Below, in pieces: positions 24,396 to 36,747 of a stretch of DNA of 64,000 nucleotides. Positions within the stretch are counted from its first letter, which is position 1. Each line of letters starts with the position of its first letter. A model generated the notes under the pieces. It had not been told where the DNA came from. It did no database searches and saw nothing but the letters and a program-made list of their open reading frames with translations. Source of the DNA: Sequoia sempervirens (Eukaryota; Streptophyta; Pinopsida; Cupressales; Cupressaceae). A program made the position numbers and the translations under genes. The stretch is taken from positions 702,981,360-703,045,359 of the forward strand of contig VDFB02270651.1 of NCBI GenBank assembly GCA_007258455.2, written 5' to 3'.

Positions 24396-24407
24396 GCTTT
24401 GATACCA
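24396..24407 (-). other. E2 primer-binding site, initiator tRNA-Met type
   Basis: On the minus strand TGGTATCAAAGC lies 2 nt inside the 5' LTR. It differs by one G-to-A change from the usual plant Copia PBS TGGTATCAGAGC. Confidence 0.82.
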
Positions 24408-24409
24408 AT

Positions 24410-25379
24410 TGTTGAATACACTGAATACTAAGAGGGGGAGGTGAATTAGTATTTTGCTAACATAATTAATTACTAACCATCCAATTATCAATCCACATCT
24501 AGCTACAAAAGTAAACCAAAACATAAAAGGAATCATAACACATTGACACAAGGATTTTAATGTGGAAAACCCAAAAAGGGAAAAACCACGGTGAGGATTA
24601 GCTCACAATATATTATAATCAGTTATAAGATATTATAGGGTTCACTGCCAAGAAACACTATCCTTGAAAGGATCACAACTTGAAGTAAATACAAAATGGC
24701 TTGTCACCAAGATACAAAACGTATGGCTCACTGCATAATGATGAATTGAGTAAGAACACCTTCAAATTATAGAGATCAGTTTCGGTTAAGCTCCGGAATA
24801 CCAAAAAAATTGCTCTGGTCGTAGGCATACAACAACTGGCATAACCTTTTCACTACTTTTCTCATCATTGTATATCACACCATTCCTTCATCTATATTCG
24901 TATATATTTTTTCTTCATCATACACACACACACATCTATATAGCTTCATCTTTATACTTCAATTAGGTCGGCCTAATTGAATGCATAATCCAAAAAGATT
25001 TGTTGGCTTAAATCAAAATTCCTTTTGGAACGCAAGAAAAATCATAATGAACACTAATTAGGTTAGCTCGAACCTAGAAAGGAACACTTTAAACATTTAT
25101 AAGATAAACAGTTCATAACCTTGTCAGCCAAAAGAATGTCAAACTTCTGTCACTTAGATAATTTAGTCGGATCAACCAAAATTTTTGAAAGATTTTTTTT
25201 AGTTACAACTGACACTCATGAGCAACATATCACAAACTCATATAATTTCCTTTTATTGAGAGGATTTCCGGATCAAAATACCAAATCAGTATAGACACAC
25301 AGTTTACTTAGCCAGTTACAAATTAGTGTTGGCATCAATGACAACAAACCTGGAGGTCACCTTCTTCATTATTCCAACA
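24410..25379 (-). repeat. E2 5' LTR
   Basis: 970 bp, paired with 12332-13305, bounded TGTTG/CAACA. A minus-strand TATAAAT at 25095-25101 (TATAATT in the other copy) is a possible but weak TATA box. The CA microsatellite at about 24922-24934 is shared with the other LTR. Confidence 0.88.
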
Positions 25380-25885
25380 ACATGATACTTGAGATCTTGA
25401 ATTATGCAACAAATTCTTGAGAAATATGCTCTTAAACACCTTTGACAATAATATTAGCTATACTTTTTTCTCTCAAGAATTTCTAGGATTTGAATTGATA
25501 AAAAGACCTTTCTTTTATAGGTAATTTTCTAATTTCCCAAAAATTAAACATTACAAGCCAACATTTAAAATTTGAATTTGGGATCATAAAAAGGCTTCCA
25601 TTTTCATATTTAAATTTTCATATTTAAAATTTTAATTAAGCAACTAAAGGGGATCCATTTTCCCAAGGGCGAATGGGTTCTGACCTAAATTGCCAAGACC
25701 TATTCATTCAGGGTGTTAAAAATGATAATTGCATTAATTAAATCATAACTCCCCTTTCAAAAATTGTAATTAATTAGGCTTTTAGATGCAAAATAGGGCC
25801 AATTATTGGCTTAATTAAGTCCAATTTAATTAAGGGACCCAAACATAGTGTGAAAATGTAAAGGAGTACACTTTTTGACACTACA
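25380..25885 (-). repeat. Outer element R: 3' LTR, segment 3 of 3 (LTR start)
   Basis: Aligns with 31446-31935 (shared TTCTTGAGAAATATGCTCTT and GTGAAAATGTAAAGGAGTAC). Read on the minus strand the LTR begins TGTAGTGTCAAAAAG at 25885. A minus-strand TATAAAAG at 25512-25519 is kept at 31583-31590 in the other copy, about 350-370 bp into the LTR. This supports the minus orientation and gives the U3 length. Confidence 0.78.
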
Positions 25886-25900
25886 TTTAGCCCCCACTTT
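25886..25900 (-). other. Polypurine tract of element R
   Basis: The minus strand reads AAAGTGGGGGCTAAA directly before the LTR start TGTAGTGTC. The other LTR copy lacks this neighbour (it is followed by AAAAGAAAAT), as expected for the 5' LTR. Confidence 0.7.
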
Positions 25901-27825
25901 AGTGAGAGGATGAGCCTTGCGTTAAACTCACACTAAAGTAGATAAACAAGTGTCAAGAGAGGTCTAATTGTACAATTGTTGGAAAGATAAGAAAACAAAG
26001 GTAAAGGAGGATGATCAAGCCCCCAAGATCTAAGATCTTATGGTACAAACCAACAAAGGTACAAAAGCACATGTCTATGTTAAATATGCAGTAGCAAGAC
26101 AAGATACACAAGCATACAATGCCAAAATTACTGAGAAGAAAGAGAGAGAAGGGGGGTCAGGCCTCAAATATTTGTCCAATCGATATGGATCAAGCCTTAG
26201 TTTTTTATCCAAAAACATTCATAAGTGGAAACCCATTGTCCACTATGCAAACAAAATGCACTCACATGGGCTAGTGAGATCCGTTGTCCACTAGGTGAGA
26301 CCCAAAAAGTGGCTAATGGGAAAGTCATGCCAGGTCTATAGGCTCCCATTGTACTAACCATACCAAATTTATACCTCTTGATAACTTTGATAAGGTGCCA
26401 CACAAATGGTCACAAGACTAGGAAGTTGCATTATGCTAGGCACTCATGAAAAAGGATCCATTGGCAAGCAAGTTGTGTTATGCTTGGTGGCCTTGATACA
26501 TGCAGCAGGATGTTCAAAGGGGTTTTTCTTAGTTCATGAAAGGTCTCACGTTAGGGAACATCATGCTTAATGTATCCAAGAGAGGACTAGTCGAGTATAA
26601 AATATTTACAACTTAAGAAATGCAATTCATAGGATCACCATTGAGAGGAATTCCATATGCTCCAAAAGGTCACAACCTTGAAGGACATAGAACCAAATGA
26701 AACCACCAAGAAGACACATCATGTGAAGTAAGAAGACCACAATTTGAAGCAAACAATTAGTAGGAATGTGTATGCCCCCACTTTAAAGAAACTACTAAAC
26801 ACCATGATGTGAGCAATTACTTTAAAGTAGAACACAATAATGCCAATACATGAGAGATTTATTTGGAAAGCCCTATATAAAACATATGTTTTTGAATAGA
26901 GCTACAACATGGGAAAAAGGTTTCCTCCCATATGCAATCGTAAAATAACAGATAAGGTATCCATGAATTTGGGGTCAACATTTTTCGTTGTTGCAGTGAT
27001 ATAATTGAGCTTGGAACTATCATTATTCCCCAAATAAATCATGGAACAATGAGAAAAAAGTAAGAATGACACATAGAGAGAGAAAAAAGGGAAGGTTTTG
27101 GGTCAACATGGAAGAGACTTGAATGTTCCGACGCTTTGCATCATCCCCAAAAGGAAAAAAAGAGACAAAAGATAAAGGTTACAATAGAAGAATGCCACGA
27201 AAGATTCACTTCCTTTGTATCCTTGCACCAACAAAGTGACAAGGGTTATCCAAAGTAGGCTCACAAAAATATAAAGACACACAAAGCAACACTCTATGGG
27301 GGATCACATTACACACATACAATCACAAAGAATATGAAGACAAATGCTAGTATGGAACATGTGATTCAACCTATAGCAGGCCATCTACATCCCAATCTTG
27401 TTCATCATATATAGAAGGTGGATAACTAGCCAAAGGGACAACAACAACTACCAAAATAGGACAAAGCTATCTAACTCCTTACCCCCACTGAGTGTAAGAC
27501 AAGGATGAGCCAAGACGAGTGATGAGAATGGGCTCCCTGTAATATAGAAATGATTTGAAATAAATGTAAAACATGTAATAGTGAGTATGCTATGATCCTA
27601 CAACTATCACATCAAGGAGAAAAGTGCATGCATTTTAGTTAATTACATCAATAACATCATTTTCATGGATCAATCATTGTGAAATATGATACTTATTAGA
27701 AAGATGCTCAAGAGTTCTATGAAATTCATAGTAATTCATGTTTGTACTCTTTCCGTTTTTTCTTTCTTTGATAGGTGGCAATTAAATCAATCCTAGACAG
27801 AGGAGTTCCATTTTTCATTTTGTTT
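25901..27825 (-). other. Internal sequence of element R, no domain recognised
   Basis: About 1.9 kb with only short frames on either strand (for example 26040-26294 plus and 26403-26197 minus), which look like chance. No RT, integrase, protease or gag motif was found. It may be the 3' untranslated part of R. Confidence 0.5.
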
Positions 27826-29936
27826 CTATTGTAGTGTGTAAGAATGGAAATTAATTGATCTTATAGGGCTTATAATACTTGTTTGGAAAATTTTATAATG
27901 TGGAGGTGGGTGAGGAGGATCTATGGTGATCCTATCATCCTTGTGAGGTATTAATTGGTCTCTTGTAATGATCTTGTGAAAGAGAATACCTTTTCCCTTA
28001 GGAGATGTGCAAGGGGGGGGGAGATCTTCATATCCTAACCCCTTGGTATCCACATAAGGTATTTTATCTAATAGTTTGTGAATTTTATGCTTATTTGTTA
28101 TGTCACATCCTTGTTTACTTAAGATATTAAAGCCTTGACCATAACTCTCTTCTAAGGTAATGGGTGTATCAGTAACTTGATGAGCATAAGATAAAAGAGT
28201 ATCATTATTATCCTTGTTAACAAGTTCATTAATGATTCATGGTTGAGGCTTGTTTTGTGCTTCCATTTCAGGATGTAAGAGGTTGAACATATCAAGTGAG
28301 GGGATTATAGGTGGTGTTTGCATGGATGGATAAAAGGGTGCATTATTCTCAAGGTTGTATAGGGAGTCTTCTATGAATTGTTGCATGCTATCTTCATCTT
28401 GACCTAATATTTACACTTCACGGAGACATTCATTAGTGTTGAACAAGACAACTAAGAGGGGGGGTGAATCAGTTGTCACAAATTTAAACTTTAATTCATT
28501 CACTGAAACTAAACCTTAACATTGCTTAGCAGATTAAACATTAAATACTAGTGTAGAAATTGAAAACCATCACATAAACACCATAACACCAGATTCACAT
28601 GGAAAAACCAATAATGGAAAAACCACGGCAAGGATTAACTCACACTATAGAGAATATCAAAACCAATTACAAGAGGATCACTACTTGAGAAATAAGGCTC
28701 ATTGCCAAGAAAAATGACTCACTTTCTAGAACAAGGACTCACTATCCAACATGGCTAACAACCCAGAGGGCTCATTGCCATAGAGATAAAAAGAAGGTAA
28801 AGAAGACTTGTTATATAGAGAAGAAAATATCAATGCAACAAAGGATTTTGTCATAATTCACTCAATCCACTTGCAAACATGCATGAATGATAAAGTGCAC
28901 CTTTAGCTCACTGCTTCTGAAAACTCAACATTTAGGCTTCACATTGATCTTCCATACTCACATCAAACACACACACATTGATTCACACTTATCTCTATTC
29001 TCTTGCACTCTTGTCTCTATTTCCTTTGTTCTCTTCTTCCTTGCTTCTTCCCTAACTCATTCTTCATTTATAACATCTTCAACTTTGAAACATATCCAAA
29101 GTCAACCATTCAAATTCAAATTAGGTTGGCGCCAAAACATTCTAGGGTGGAATTAGAATGAGGGTAACCCAAACACATGCTTCATCAGGAGCCAAATAGA
29201 TCCAACACGCTTCACTAACTCCAAAAGTAGTATTTCACACAAGGTCAACCAAACCAGTGTAAAATACATAGAACAATTAAGCACGAACTTTCCAAATACC
29301 AAAATTATCTTCAATACAATAAAAAAACTCAACTCTAGAACCAAAAGTCATAATACTTCATCAAAGAGAAATCCAAACCAACAATATTTCTCTTGGACCT
29401 CAACCAAAAACACAAAAAACCACAGTTCATAACTGGTGAACACAACTTGCATTGTATAGAAACTTCCAACAACTATGATCAACATATATGAACCACACAA
29501 ATATAGGAGCAATTTAGAGAAAAACTTGGAGCAACTATTGAACACTTGCAACATGTCTTCATTACAATTTTCTCAATATCCTTGACATATACAACTAATA
29601 ACCTATATCCATGACACTAATGACAGTAGCAATTAGTTGATAACCAATTGAATAGTTGACATTAATGAAAAAACCTTCAATCCTTCCATTCTTGCAATAA
29701 TTAGGAGGTGAAGGTTCATTAATAGTCTCAATTGCATTAGGGTCATCACCAAACATACAACTTGAAACATCTACCAAAGATCTTAAGGTTTTCCATATAT
29801 TGTACCCATACACATGTCCATAATTAATTTGCATGCAAAATTTTAGATTTGGTATATGAATATTTTTTGATTTTTGAATGCAAGATACTGAAAATGATAT
29901 GTTTCTAATGCCAATTTTGATTTTCAAACAATGCAC
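27826..29936 (-). pseudogene. Element R internal ORF, unidentified, split by a solo LTR
   Basis: Minus-strand coding pieces lie at 29936-29700 (ending FGDDPNAIETINEPSPP) and at 28436-27826 (IEDSLYNLENN, LHPEMEAQNKP, VDTKGLGYEDLPPP). If the solo LTR 28437-29699 and one copy of its ATTAG target duplication are removed, the frame continues across the junction. This argues that both pieces were one protein before the insertion. The composition is acidic and Pro/Asn-rich. No catalytic motif or known domain was recognised. In-frame stops (TAG, TAA) are present downstream of the junction. Confidence 0.55.
28437..29699 (-). mobile_element. Solo LTR of a Copia-type family related to E2
   Basis: 1263 bp starting TGTTGAACAAGAC and ending GCAATA, flanked by ATTAG on both sides (28432-28436 and 29700-29704). 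Internal landmarks match the E2 LTR style: CTAAGAGGGGG near the left end, then the ACATGGAAAAACC and AACCACGGCAAGGATTAACTC patches and the CTCATTGCCAAG phrase. No internal region or second LTR is adjacent. It probably arose by recombination between the LTRs of a full element. The long ORF-like stretches on its minus strand are not supported as genes. Confidence 0.7.
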
Positions 29937-30566
29937 CCAATTTGACCAATTAAACTTAATGCAAATAATGACAATTTTTTTTTTCTTTTTTTCTAAAACT
30001 AAAACCCAGATTTAACAACAGATCATAATGAAGCAAATAGAGAAAAATCACTGCCCAAAAGTTTGAAACAACACCTGTATAGGGACAAATTCACCCTAGG
30101 GAAAATGGGTCTTAGCACATGGGTTGCAAAAATTTAAATTTGAGTCTAAGGTTCAATGCTAGGGTTTCCTATTTCAGACTATAAACTGTGGTTTCAGTGA
30201 CCGATTTTTCTAGATTTTGATGTCTAAATGCAAGTGCAATGAATGAAAAATAATGAACAATATGACACTTTTTGAAATGAAATATTGACTCAATTTGTGA
30301 ATATGAATGATTGAGCATACACTAATATGCAAGTACTATGAAAAATTAATGTAATATGCATTCAAATTTTTGAATCTTTTAGATTTTAAAGGATGCAAAA
30401 TGAAAACCTAAAACCCTAAATGAGATGCAAACTAATGCAAGTTTAATAGCCATAAATGAGATGCAAAGTAATGAAATTCTATGCAAATTAATGCAAATCC
30501 TAGACCTAGGGTTTGAATGGACTCCAATTTTAGAATTTTGGTGTACAATGTCAAGTTCACCAAAAT

Positions 30567-31935
30567 GAAATGGGGGAAAAATGTGGGTGATGGATTTTGA
30601 ATGGGGGGTATGCACCTACACTTTTCTTCCTTATTTAATTAGGAAAAAGAGATCCCCTAAGGTAAGATTGACTTTCAACCCTTAGGTGAGTCAACCTTAA
30701 TGGAGATCTTGTTCTCCTTATGACCTAAGATAGGGTAAATTAGCCTGAAATGCACTTTTGGGAGATGAATGAAAAATAATAAATGAATGCAATGATGTAA
30801 TGTAACACATGAAATCTGTAAATTAAACCTTAATCTAATAGAAACTGGAAAATTTCAACATATCTGAGAAGGATTGGATTTTATGCACTTGTCATAAAAT
30901 GGTTGTGTTGAGTGTCCTCATGGGACTCATTCACCCAAGGGTGAATGGGTCTTTCTATAAGTGTTAAAAATCTGCTTTCATAGTCCTTTGGTCCTTGGTC
31001 TGCACTCCTGATTCTCTAGGTTTCATAGTTAGAAATTTGGAAATAAATTATGAAAGTGAGTTTTTGTGGCTTGACGAAAATGTTGACAACTTTTGCAATT
31101 TTTCTCTTTTGATAGATTTTCAATCCTTATTCAACCTAGGATCTGCAAAACACACAAGAGGAAAAAAATGTTTGTTTTTGGTGAATGGGGGTTTTCCTTG
31201 GTCAAACCCTGTTTTGGTAATTAAACCTTGAAATGAAACAATGAAAGGAATGATGAATGAACAATTTCCATGTTAAAACTTGATTTGAAACCCTTGAAGG
31301 ACCGGAACTTAGTAGATCTCTCCAATGGCTTGATCTTGCATGAATGGCTTGATTGATGATGTGATCTTGATGCTTGAATCTTCACTTGAATGCTTGAAAC
31401 CTACATCACAATGCTAGCTCAAAAAACATTCATGATGCTTGATAACTTTGACACGATGCTTGAGATCTTGAATGTTGTAAAAAATTCTTGAGAAATATGC
31501 TCTTGAATACCTTTGACATTAATATTAGCTATACTTTTTGCTCTCAAGAATTTCTAGGATTTGAATTGATAAAAAGATCTTGCTTTTATAGGTAATTTTC
31601 TAATTTCCCAAAAATTAAACATTACAAGCTGACATTTAAAATTTGAATTTGGGATCATAAAAGGCTGCCAAAAGCATATTTAAAATTTGAATTAAGCAAC
31701 TAAATGGGACCCATTCACTCTTAGGGTCTTGACCTAAATTGCTAGGACCTATTCATTTCAAGGTGTTAAAATGATAATTAAATTAATTAAATCATAATTA
31801 TCCTTTCAAAAAATTGCAATTAATTAGGATTGTAGATGCAAAATAGGGCCAATTAGAGGTTTAATTAAGTCCAATTTAATTAAGGGATCCAAACATAGTG
31901 TGAAAATGTAAAGGAGTACATTTTTTGATACTACA
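30567..31935 (-). repeat. Outer element R: 5' LTR, intact copy
   Basis: The uninterrupted counterpart of 43-931 plus 12289-12331 plus 25380-25885. On the minus strand it begins TGTAGTATCAAAA at 31935. A minus-strand TATAAAAG lies at 31583-31590 and the hairpin at 30924-30951. Its left end (LTR 3' end and PBS) could not be placed; it may extend to about 30.0 kb. The stretch 29937-30566 is rich in ATGCAA-type short repeats and holds no gene. The flank at 31936-31940 is AAAAG; the partner target copy lies outside the window. Confidence 0.72.
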
Positions 31936-32526
31936 AAAAGAAAATTTTTATATCCTATTTTTATGGAATGGTTTAATTTACATTATAGTTAAAAGTCTTA
32001 GTAATGTCCTTGTTGTAAGGTTGTAGTTTTTATAAGTCCCCTGTTAGCCCTAATCTCGGGCATGAAGGTGATATAATACAATCCAAGTGCATACAAAATG
32101 ACTCACTTGGTCTAATCCAAATGATGTTGCATTGCCATAAAAATTGGTCGACTCTCACATGTATATAGTGATAGCAATCTCACCTACATTCAAACAACAC
32201 ATTAGGTCAATCATAACCTTTTCCTAAACTTAATTGACTGATTAAACCCTAATTTTTTCCCTAAGAGTGTATTTAATTAAATGACAGTCAAATGCGTCAC
32301 TCAAATAGTCAAATGTACCCTTTATACAAATGTGGCTCGCAATACAATTATAGCTCAAAAAAACACTTGCATCCCTAGAAAAAACTTGCAACACTAAACA
32401 TGCTTGTGGTGCACAAAAAAATTACAACACCACGTGACAATTGTGGCTTGAATTTATAGATGCAACGCTAAACCCTACATATGCATCATTTGCGATGATG
32501 ATGTAGCATCAAAAATTGTACTCCCT
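31936..32526. other. Unassigned sequence right of element R
   Basis: 591 bp without a recognisable gene or repeat partner. It holds several AAAAAA runs and GTGGCTCGCAATAC / GTGGCTTGAA phrases. It is probably older transposon debris. Confidence 0.4.
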
Positions 32527-33830
32527 TGTAGGTGTTAGTATATGTAGAACCAAGATCCTAGTACCTGCAAAACATAACAAACACACACATTAGAAGATTG
32601 AAATGCAAGTTAGAATCTAAGTTCCCCATGAAATCCATTTACAAAGCTTAAATTAGGAAATAAAATGAAGAACACAATAAGAAAGCAATAAAATAGATTG
32701 AATCCTAATTAAACAAGCAAACTATTGATCCCATGGGGAAATTGATGCCAATTTGATGTGAAAATTGGCCCTTTCCCAACTCCAATGATGCAATGTAGAT
32801 TGGTGATGAAGAGTGATCCACTTTGTTGAAGATTCAATGAAGCTCCATGATGAAAAATCTGCATAACCTAGCTAAGACTTGATGAAATGGATGAGAATTG
32901 CTATGCTTGAGTATGGATTTGAGTATAATAACTTTGCTTAAATTGTGGATGCTAAAATTAGGAATGAGACCTCTTATTTATAGAATGACAAGTTGGAGAA
33001 ATGCCCAAAATGAAGAAATGTGGGACTAACATTCAACCAATGGCAAGGTTCCACTTGTCAAGAGATGGATGGATGAAGGATGTGCATATTTTGATGAATG
33101 CGCCCATAAATGCATAAAATTTGAAATTTGAAAATTGTGAAATGACAAGGTGGAGGGAGAGTCAAATGGAGTAATGGCCACTTGGCTCAATGCAAAAGGA
33201 CATGTAAGATGAAATAAATGCCTTGTTGGAAGGACAAAGTCCACTTGGATTTGAATTCAAATTTGAAGGAATATTCTCTATTATGTCATGTTGAGAGAAA
33301 ATAGAGATTTAATAAATGAATTAAATCTATTTTCATGTGCAAGTGGCAAAAGCTAGAGGATGGGACATGAATGAGGATTAAATTAATCAAGGTTAATTAA
33401 TTTAATGAGGGATTAGATGATGTGATAAATTTGACTTAGATTTATGAATTAATTTAAATCAAAAATGATAAGAATATGATAAAAGGCTTAATTAAATAAA
33501 GATTTTTGATTTATTTAATTAAAAGGGATGATGTTAGATTAGATCAAATAAGGTTTTAATTTATTTAATTTAATAAGATGACTTTAGAGATTTAATCAAA
33601 TAAAATGAATTATTTAATTAAATAGAGATAATTAGATCAGATTGATTGATTTAATTAACAAGAGAGAAAAACTTAATTAGATAAAATGATTTATTTAATT
33701 AAGAGAGGAAAATTGATGAATTTAACCAAATAAAGGTATTCAATTAAATGGTTAGACTGAGGGATGAATTAGGATGAAAATGGTGTTAATAATCGAGATC
33801 AAGTATGTCAGTATATTTTCCATGTCTATA
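32527..33830 (-). repeat. LTR of the TGTAGACAC (Tat-like) family, reverse orientation
   Basis: Read on the minus strand this stretch starts TATAGACATG (family start TGTAGACAC). It runs through an AT-rich palindromic U3 (33830-33390), then GCTAGAGG/CAAAAGC and AAATTTCAAATTT landmarks. The phrase complementary to GCCATTGG...GACAAGTGG also occurs in the E3 LTRs (39030-39065). It ends near TGTAGGTG (32527). No PPT or PBS was identified on either side, and no target duplication, so it could be solo or truncated. Both borders are approximate. Confidence 0.6.
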
Positions 33831-35245
33831 GTATAAGTTCATGCTTAGTTTGGACCTAGTTTAGTTAACCTTGCATTTATACATTTTCAACATATCCTAA
33901 CTAGGCCCTAATCTCCTAAATTATGCATTATGAGGCTTATTTTATCATTTCCAACAAATTGCAAGCATTAAATGCATTCAATTGATGTTTTTCCCCCAAA
34001 AATTAATGTATTAGAAAATAGGGCATGCCCTAGGATGTATGGGTCTCCCATATTTTTTTGAGGACTAATTTTGGATATATCGGTGTCAAAATTTTAACAT
34101 TCAAAATTTAAATTGTAAATATTGGCTATCGAGATCTAATCTTCGAGAAATTAGAGAAATTCCTATAAATACCTAGTCTTTTTACCATTTAAAACTAAGA
34201 AACACAAGAAAGCAATAATTTGAAACTTGGAGCAGAAAGAGATCATTGCATTCCACTAAATATATTCCAAGTTGCAGGTTTTCAAGCTCATTTACAAATT
34301 TGATCAAGCCATATTCCATTATTGAAGGTTGATGCCAATAGAATAGAATGACAGATTCTAGGTTTGGGAGATGTATTTGGTCATTTCCTTCAACCTAATG
34401 ACTTATTTCCTAGTGTTCTCATCTTCAAGGTTCATCCTACTTGTAGCCTAAAGCAAGGTATTATTATTTTTCAGATTTGCTAAGGGTGTTTGACTTCCTC
34501 TTAGGTAGATCTTGTCATTTTCATATAGAAATCCTTCTATAACAAACTTGAGTAGGGATTTTTACATTTTTAGCTCATAACAACCTTTGATGCACTTAAG
34601 GGTAGGGTGCACACATTGTTATCAATTAATTTTATTGGCTATTGTCAAGGTAGAAATACCAAAATAGTGGTTTGATTGAGGAAAAATCCTATATAGCTAC
34701 CCTCCCCGCTATCTCTTTTGAAAATTATTCGAAGGTGAGGGTCTGTAGGGCACACATTAGAGAATAGAGAGAGAGATAGAAGATCAAATTTAAAGTTTCA
34801 AAGAAGTCCTACAAGGACCCATACGCCCTTTGGAAACTCTATCCTCCATTTCATGCTAGATCCAACTTTCTGTGATAGGTACACATCACTCAACATTTCC
34901 CAAATTTTCCTACAAGTTGTTTTAGTCTATTAATCATCAAAATATTGAAATTTCCATATTAGGGCACATAGTTGAATTAGGTTAATCATAAAAAATTAAT
35001 TCCAGTCCATTTAGAAGGGTCAAAAGGATCAAACCTAGGTCTGATTGACTCACCTTAATGGTTGAAAGTCAATTGGGTAAAAGTATATAGTTGTGTCACA
35101 CGTTTAGCCAACTAAATAGTTCTGAGTGAAATAGTTTCGACCTAAACAATTTTGGTCAAAACAGTTTCGCCCAAAACCAAAAAATTAGAAATTTTCCCTT
35201 TACCACTTTGACATGTGAATCATTTTATATGCAGGGTTTTGATAG

Positions 35246-35269
35246 AAATGGTTTCGATCGAAACCATTT
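35246..35269. repeat. Perfect 24-bp palindrome
   Basis: AAATGGTTTCGA followed immediately by its exact complement, with zero spacer. Related GTTTCG-containing phrases occur at 35132-35176 (GTTTCGACCTAAAC and GTTTCGCCCAAAAC). Confidence 0.85.
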
Positions 35270-35546
35270 TGACTAAAATCCTTTCTACCAAAATTGTCTG
35301 AGTGACATCCCACTTGGCAGCCAACTTAGCCTTTTTCAAAATCTTCTAAAATTTCCAACTTCAACTAAGTATTTCTTTAGTCAATTTCTTTTTGAATATC
35401 ATTTTGTAGAGCTTAGAGCATTGAATCCAAATATGTACTTTTCTTTATATTTTGATTATTTTTAATATTTTTTTAAAATACTACAAGTAGGTTGTTAAAG
35501 TTAAAAAAGAGGTTGATTAGCAATAAAAAATAGTAAAACATGATAA

Positions 35547-35568
35547 ATATATATATATATATATATAT
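35547..35568. repeat. (AT)11 microsatellite
   Basis: Uninterrupted AT dinucleotide run of 22 bp. Confidence 0.95.
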
Positions 35569-36747
35569 GGTGCCCTATAGTAGAGAATTCTCTTCAAAAG
35601 GGTATAATTTGTTTTTTGAAAATGAAAAAAAGGTAGACAATTTTTGATGTCAAATGAAAACTATCAAACTTTGATAAGTTTGACTTTAAAATGTTATTAC
35701 GATAAAAATATACATCAAGATTTCAATTTTTTTTCCATGCCCTAGATATTGAAGTTATCTATTTGGAGAAAACAATTAGGGGAAAATGAAGTTTTTTCTA
35801 TTTGTTTCTTGATGTCAAGGGAATGTCACTTTTTCTTGAAATTTTTAGTATTTCAAAATTTTCTCTTAAATTGATAAAAAAAAATCAAAACAATTTTTAA
35901 AAAATCTAAAAAATTAGAGGAATAAACTTCATCAAGAGTTTTACATTTCATTAGTTTACATCATTTTTAAATTCAAAACATAAAGACCACTTTTATGTGG
36001 TCAAAGTTGAATTTTTTTTTTATATTAACTGATTCCTTTATAAAGTGTGACATAGGTTTGTACTTTTACCCAATTTAAACACCTTGTTGATTTCCACCCT
36101 AATGTACCTTTGAAAATGGAGCAAAAATTAATTATAGGTTTATGCACTAACTTAGGGTTCCCTTTTTCATATGTTATAGATGAATGTGGTGCAAAATTTT
36201 GCACTGCATCTATTGTTCTATTTTTGAGCCCTAAGTCTACCAAAAAAGTGAAAAAAATCCAAAGATGAGATAAGGTACATATCACATTGCTCAAGCTTGT
36301 TGATTGCCCGTAGCTCCACACTCACCAACCTCGATGGCTACTCTCTGAAATCCCTACCATAGCTTTGCACCCACTCTAATCTAGCTCACTCCACTCCTCT
36401 CCAAATATCAAAACCAAAATGCATAAATGAGGATTATTTTCCACAAAGGGCCTATATATCTAGAGTTTCAAAACCCTAATGGACCCCTCCTTTGCACTAT
36501 ATGCACTGCACATGTAAGCCAATTGCTACCATAGCTGACCTAATTACCCAGTAATTATAATTTTTCATAGTCATTGCATCTGAACAAATTAAATCAGCTT
36601 GTTGGTAAAATTTGGCTAATTTTTTGGAATTTTTACCAAATTTCTCGAGGGGGCACCACACTATCCTATTGTCATTAGGGCCAACTGGGGCAGGTCCTAA
36701 ATTTTCTTGATTTTTCTTTGAAACAATGCTCAAAATTGCATTGTCTC

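Larger units (their letters stand above)
12332..25379 (-). mobile_element. E2: 13-kb LTR element lacking pol, with two unidentified protein regions
   Basis: LTRs at 12332-13305 and 24410-25379 both run TGTTG to an AACA end. The flanks carry GCATG (12327-12331) and ACATG (25380-25384), a target duplication with one transition. In minus orientation the order is: 5' LTR, initiator-Met PBS (24396-24407), gag-tail-like segment (24341-23200), protein region X1 (22749-19418), motif-rich spacer, protein region X2 (18110-13542), PPT (13308-13320), 3' LTR. No RT, RNase H, integrase or protease motif was found on either strand, so it resembles a large non-autonomous derivative (LARD type). The PBS and the LTR style suggest Copia-type enzymes mobilised it. 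LTR segments compared by eye were about 90% identical. Confidence 0.85.
33831..36747 (+). other. Unassigned LTR-like and internal sequence of a Tat-like element
   Basis: No coding domain was recognised. At 34161-34175 CCTATAAATACC looks like an LTR TATA box with an R/U5-like stretch after it (34170-34450). The last 150 bp (GAGGGGGCACC, CAACTGGGGCAGG) resemble the region before the PPT of E3 (56500-56560), so this is probably the 3' untranslated part of the element whose LTR starts at 36762. The minus-strand frames at 36025-36321 and 36497-36733 are not supported. A palindrome (35246) and an AT microsatellite (35547-35568) are listed separately. Confidence 0.45.

Noticed and set aside
24396..24407. 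tRNA-Met gene fragment
   Set aside because: Only the 12-nt PBS complement is present, at the exact place expected beside an LTR; no cloverleaf.
28887..29554. Short frames within the solo LTR as genes
   Set aside because: They fall wholly inside a bounded LTR and show no domain.
32527..33830. Target duplication for the reverse TGTAGACAC LTR
   Set aside because: The flanking 5-mers tested (TCCCT and GTATA) do not match; borders remain approximate.
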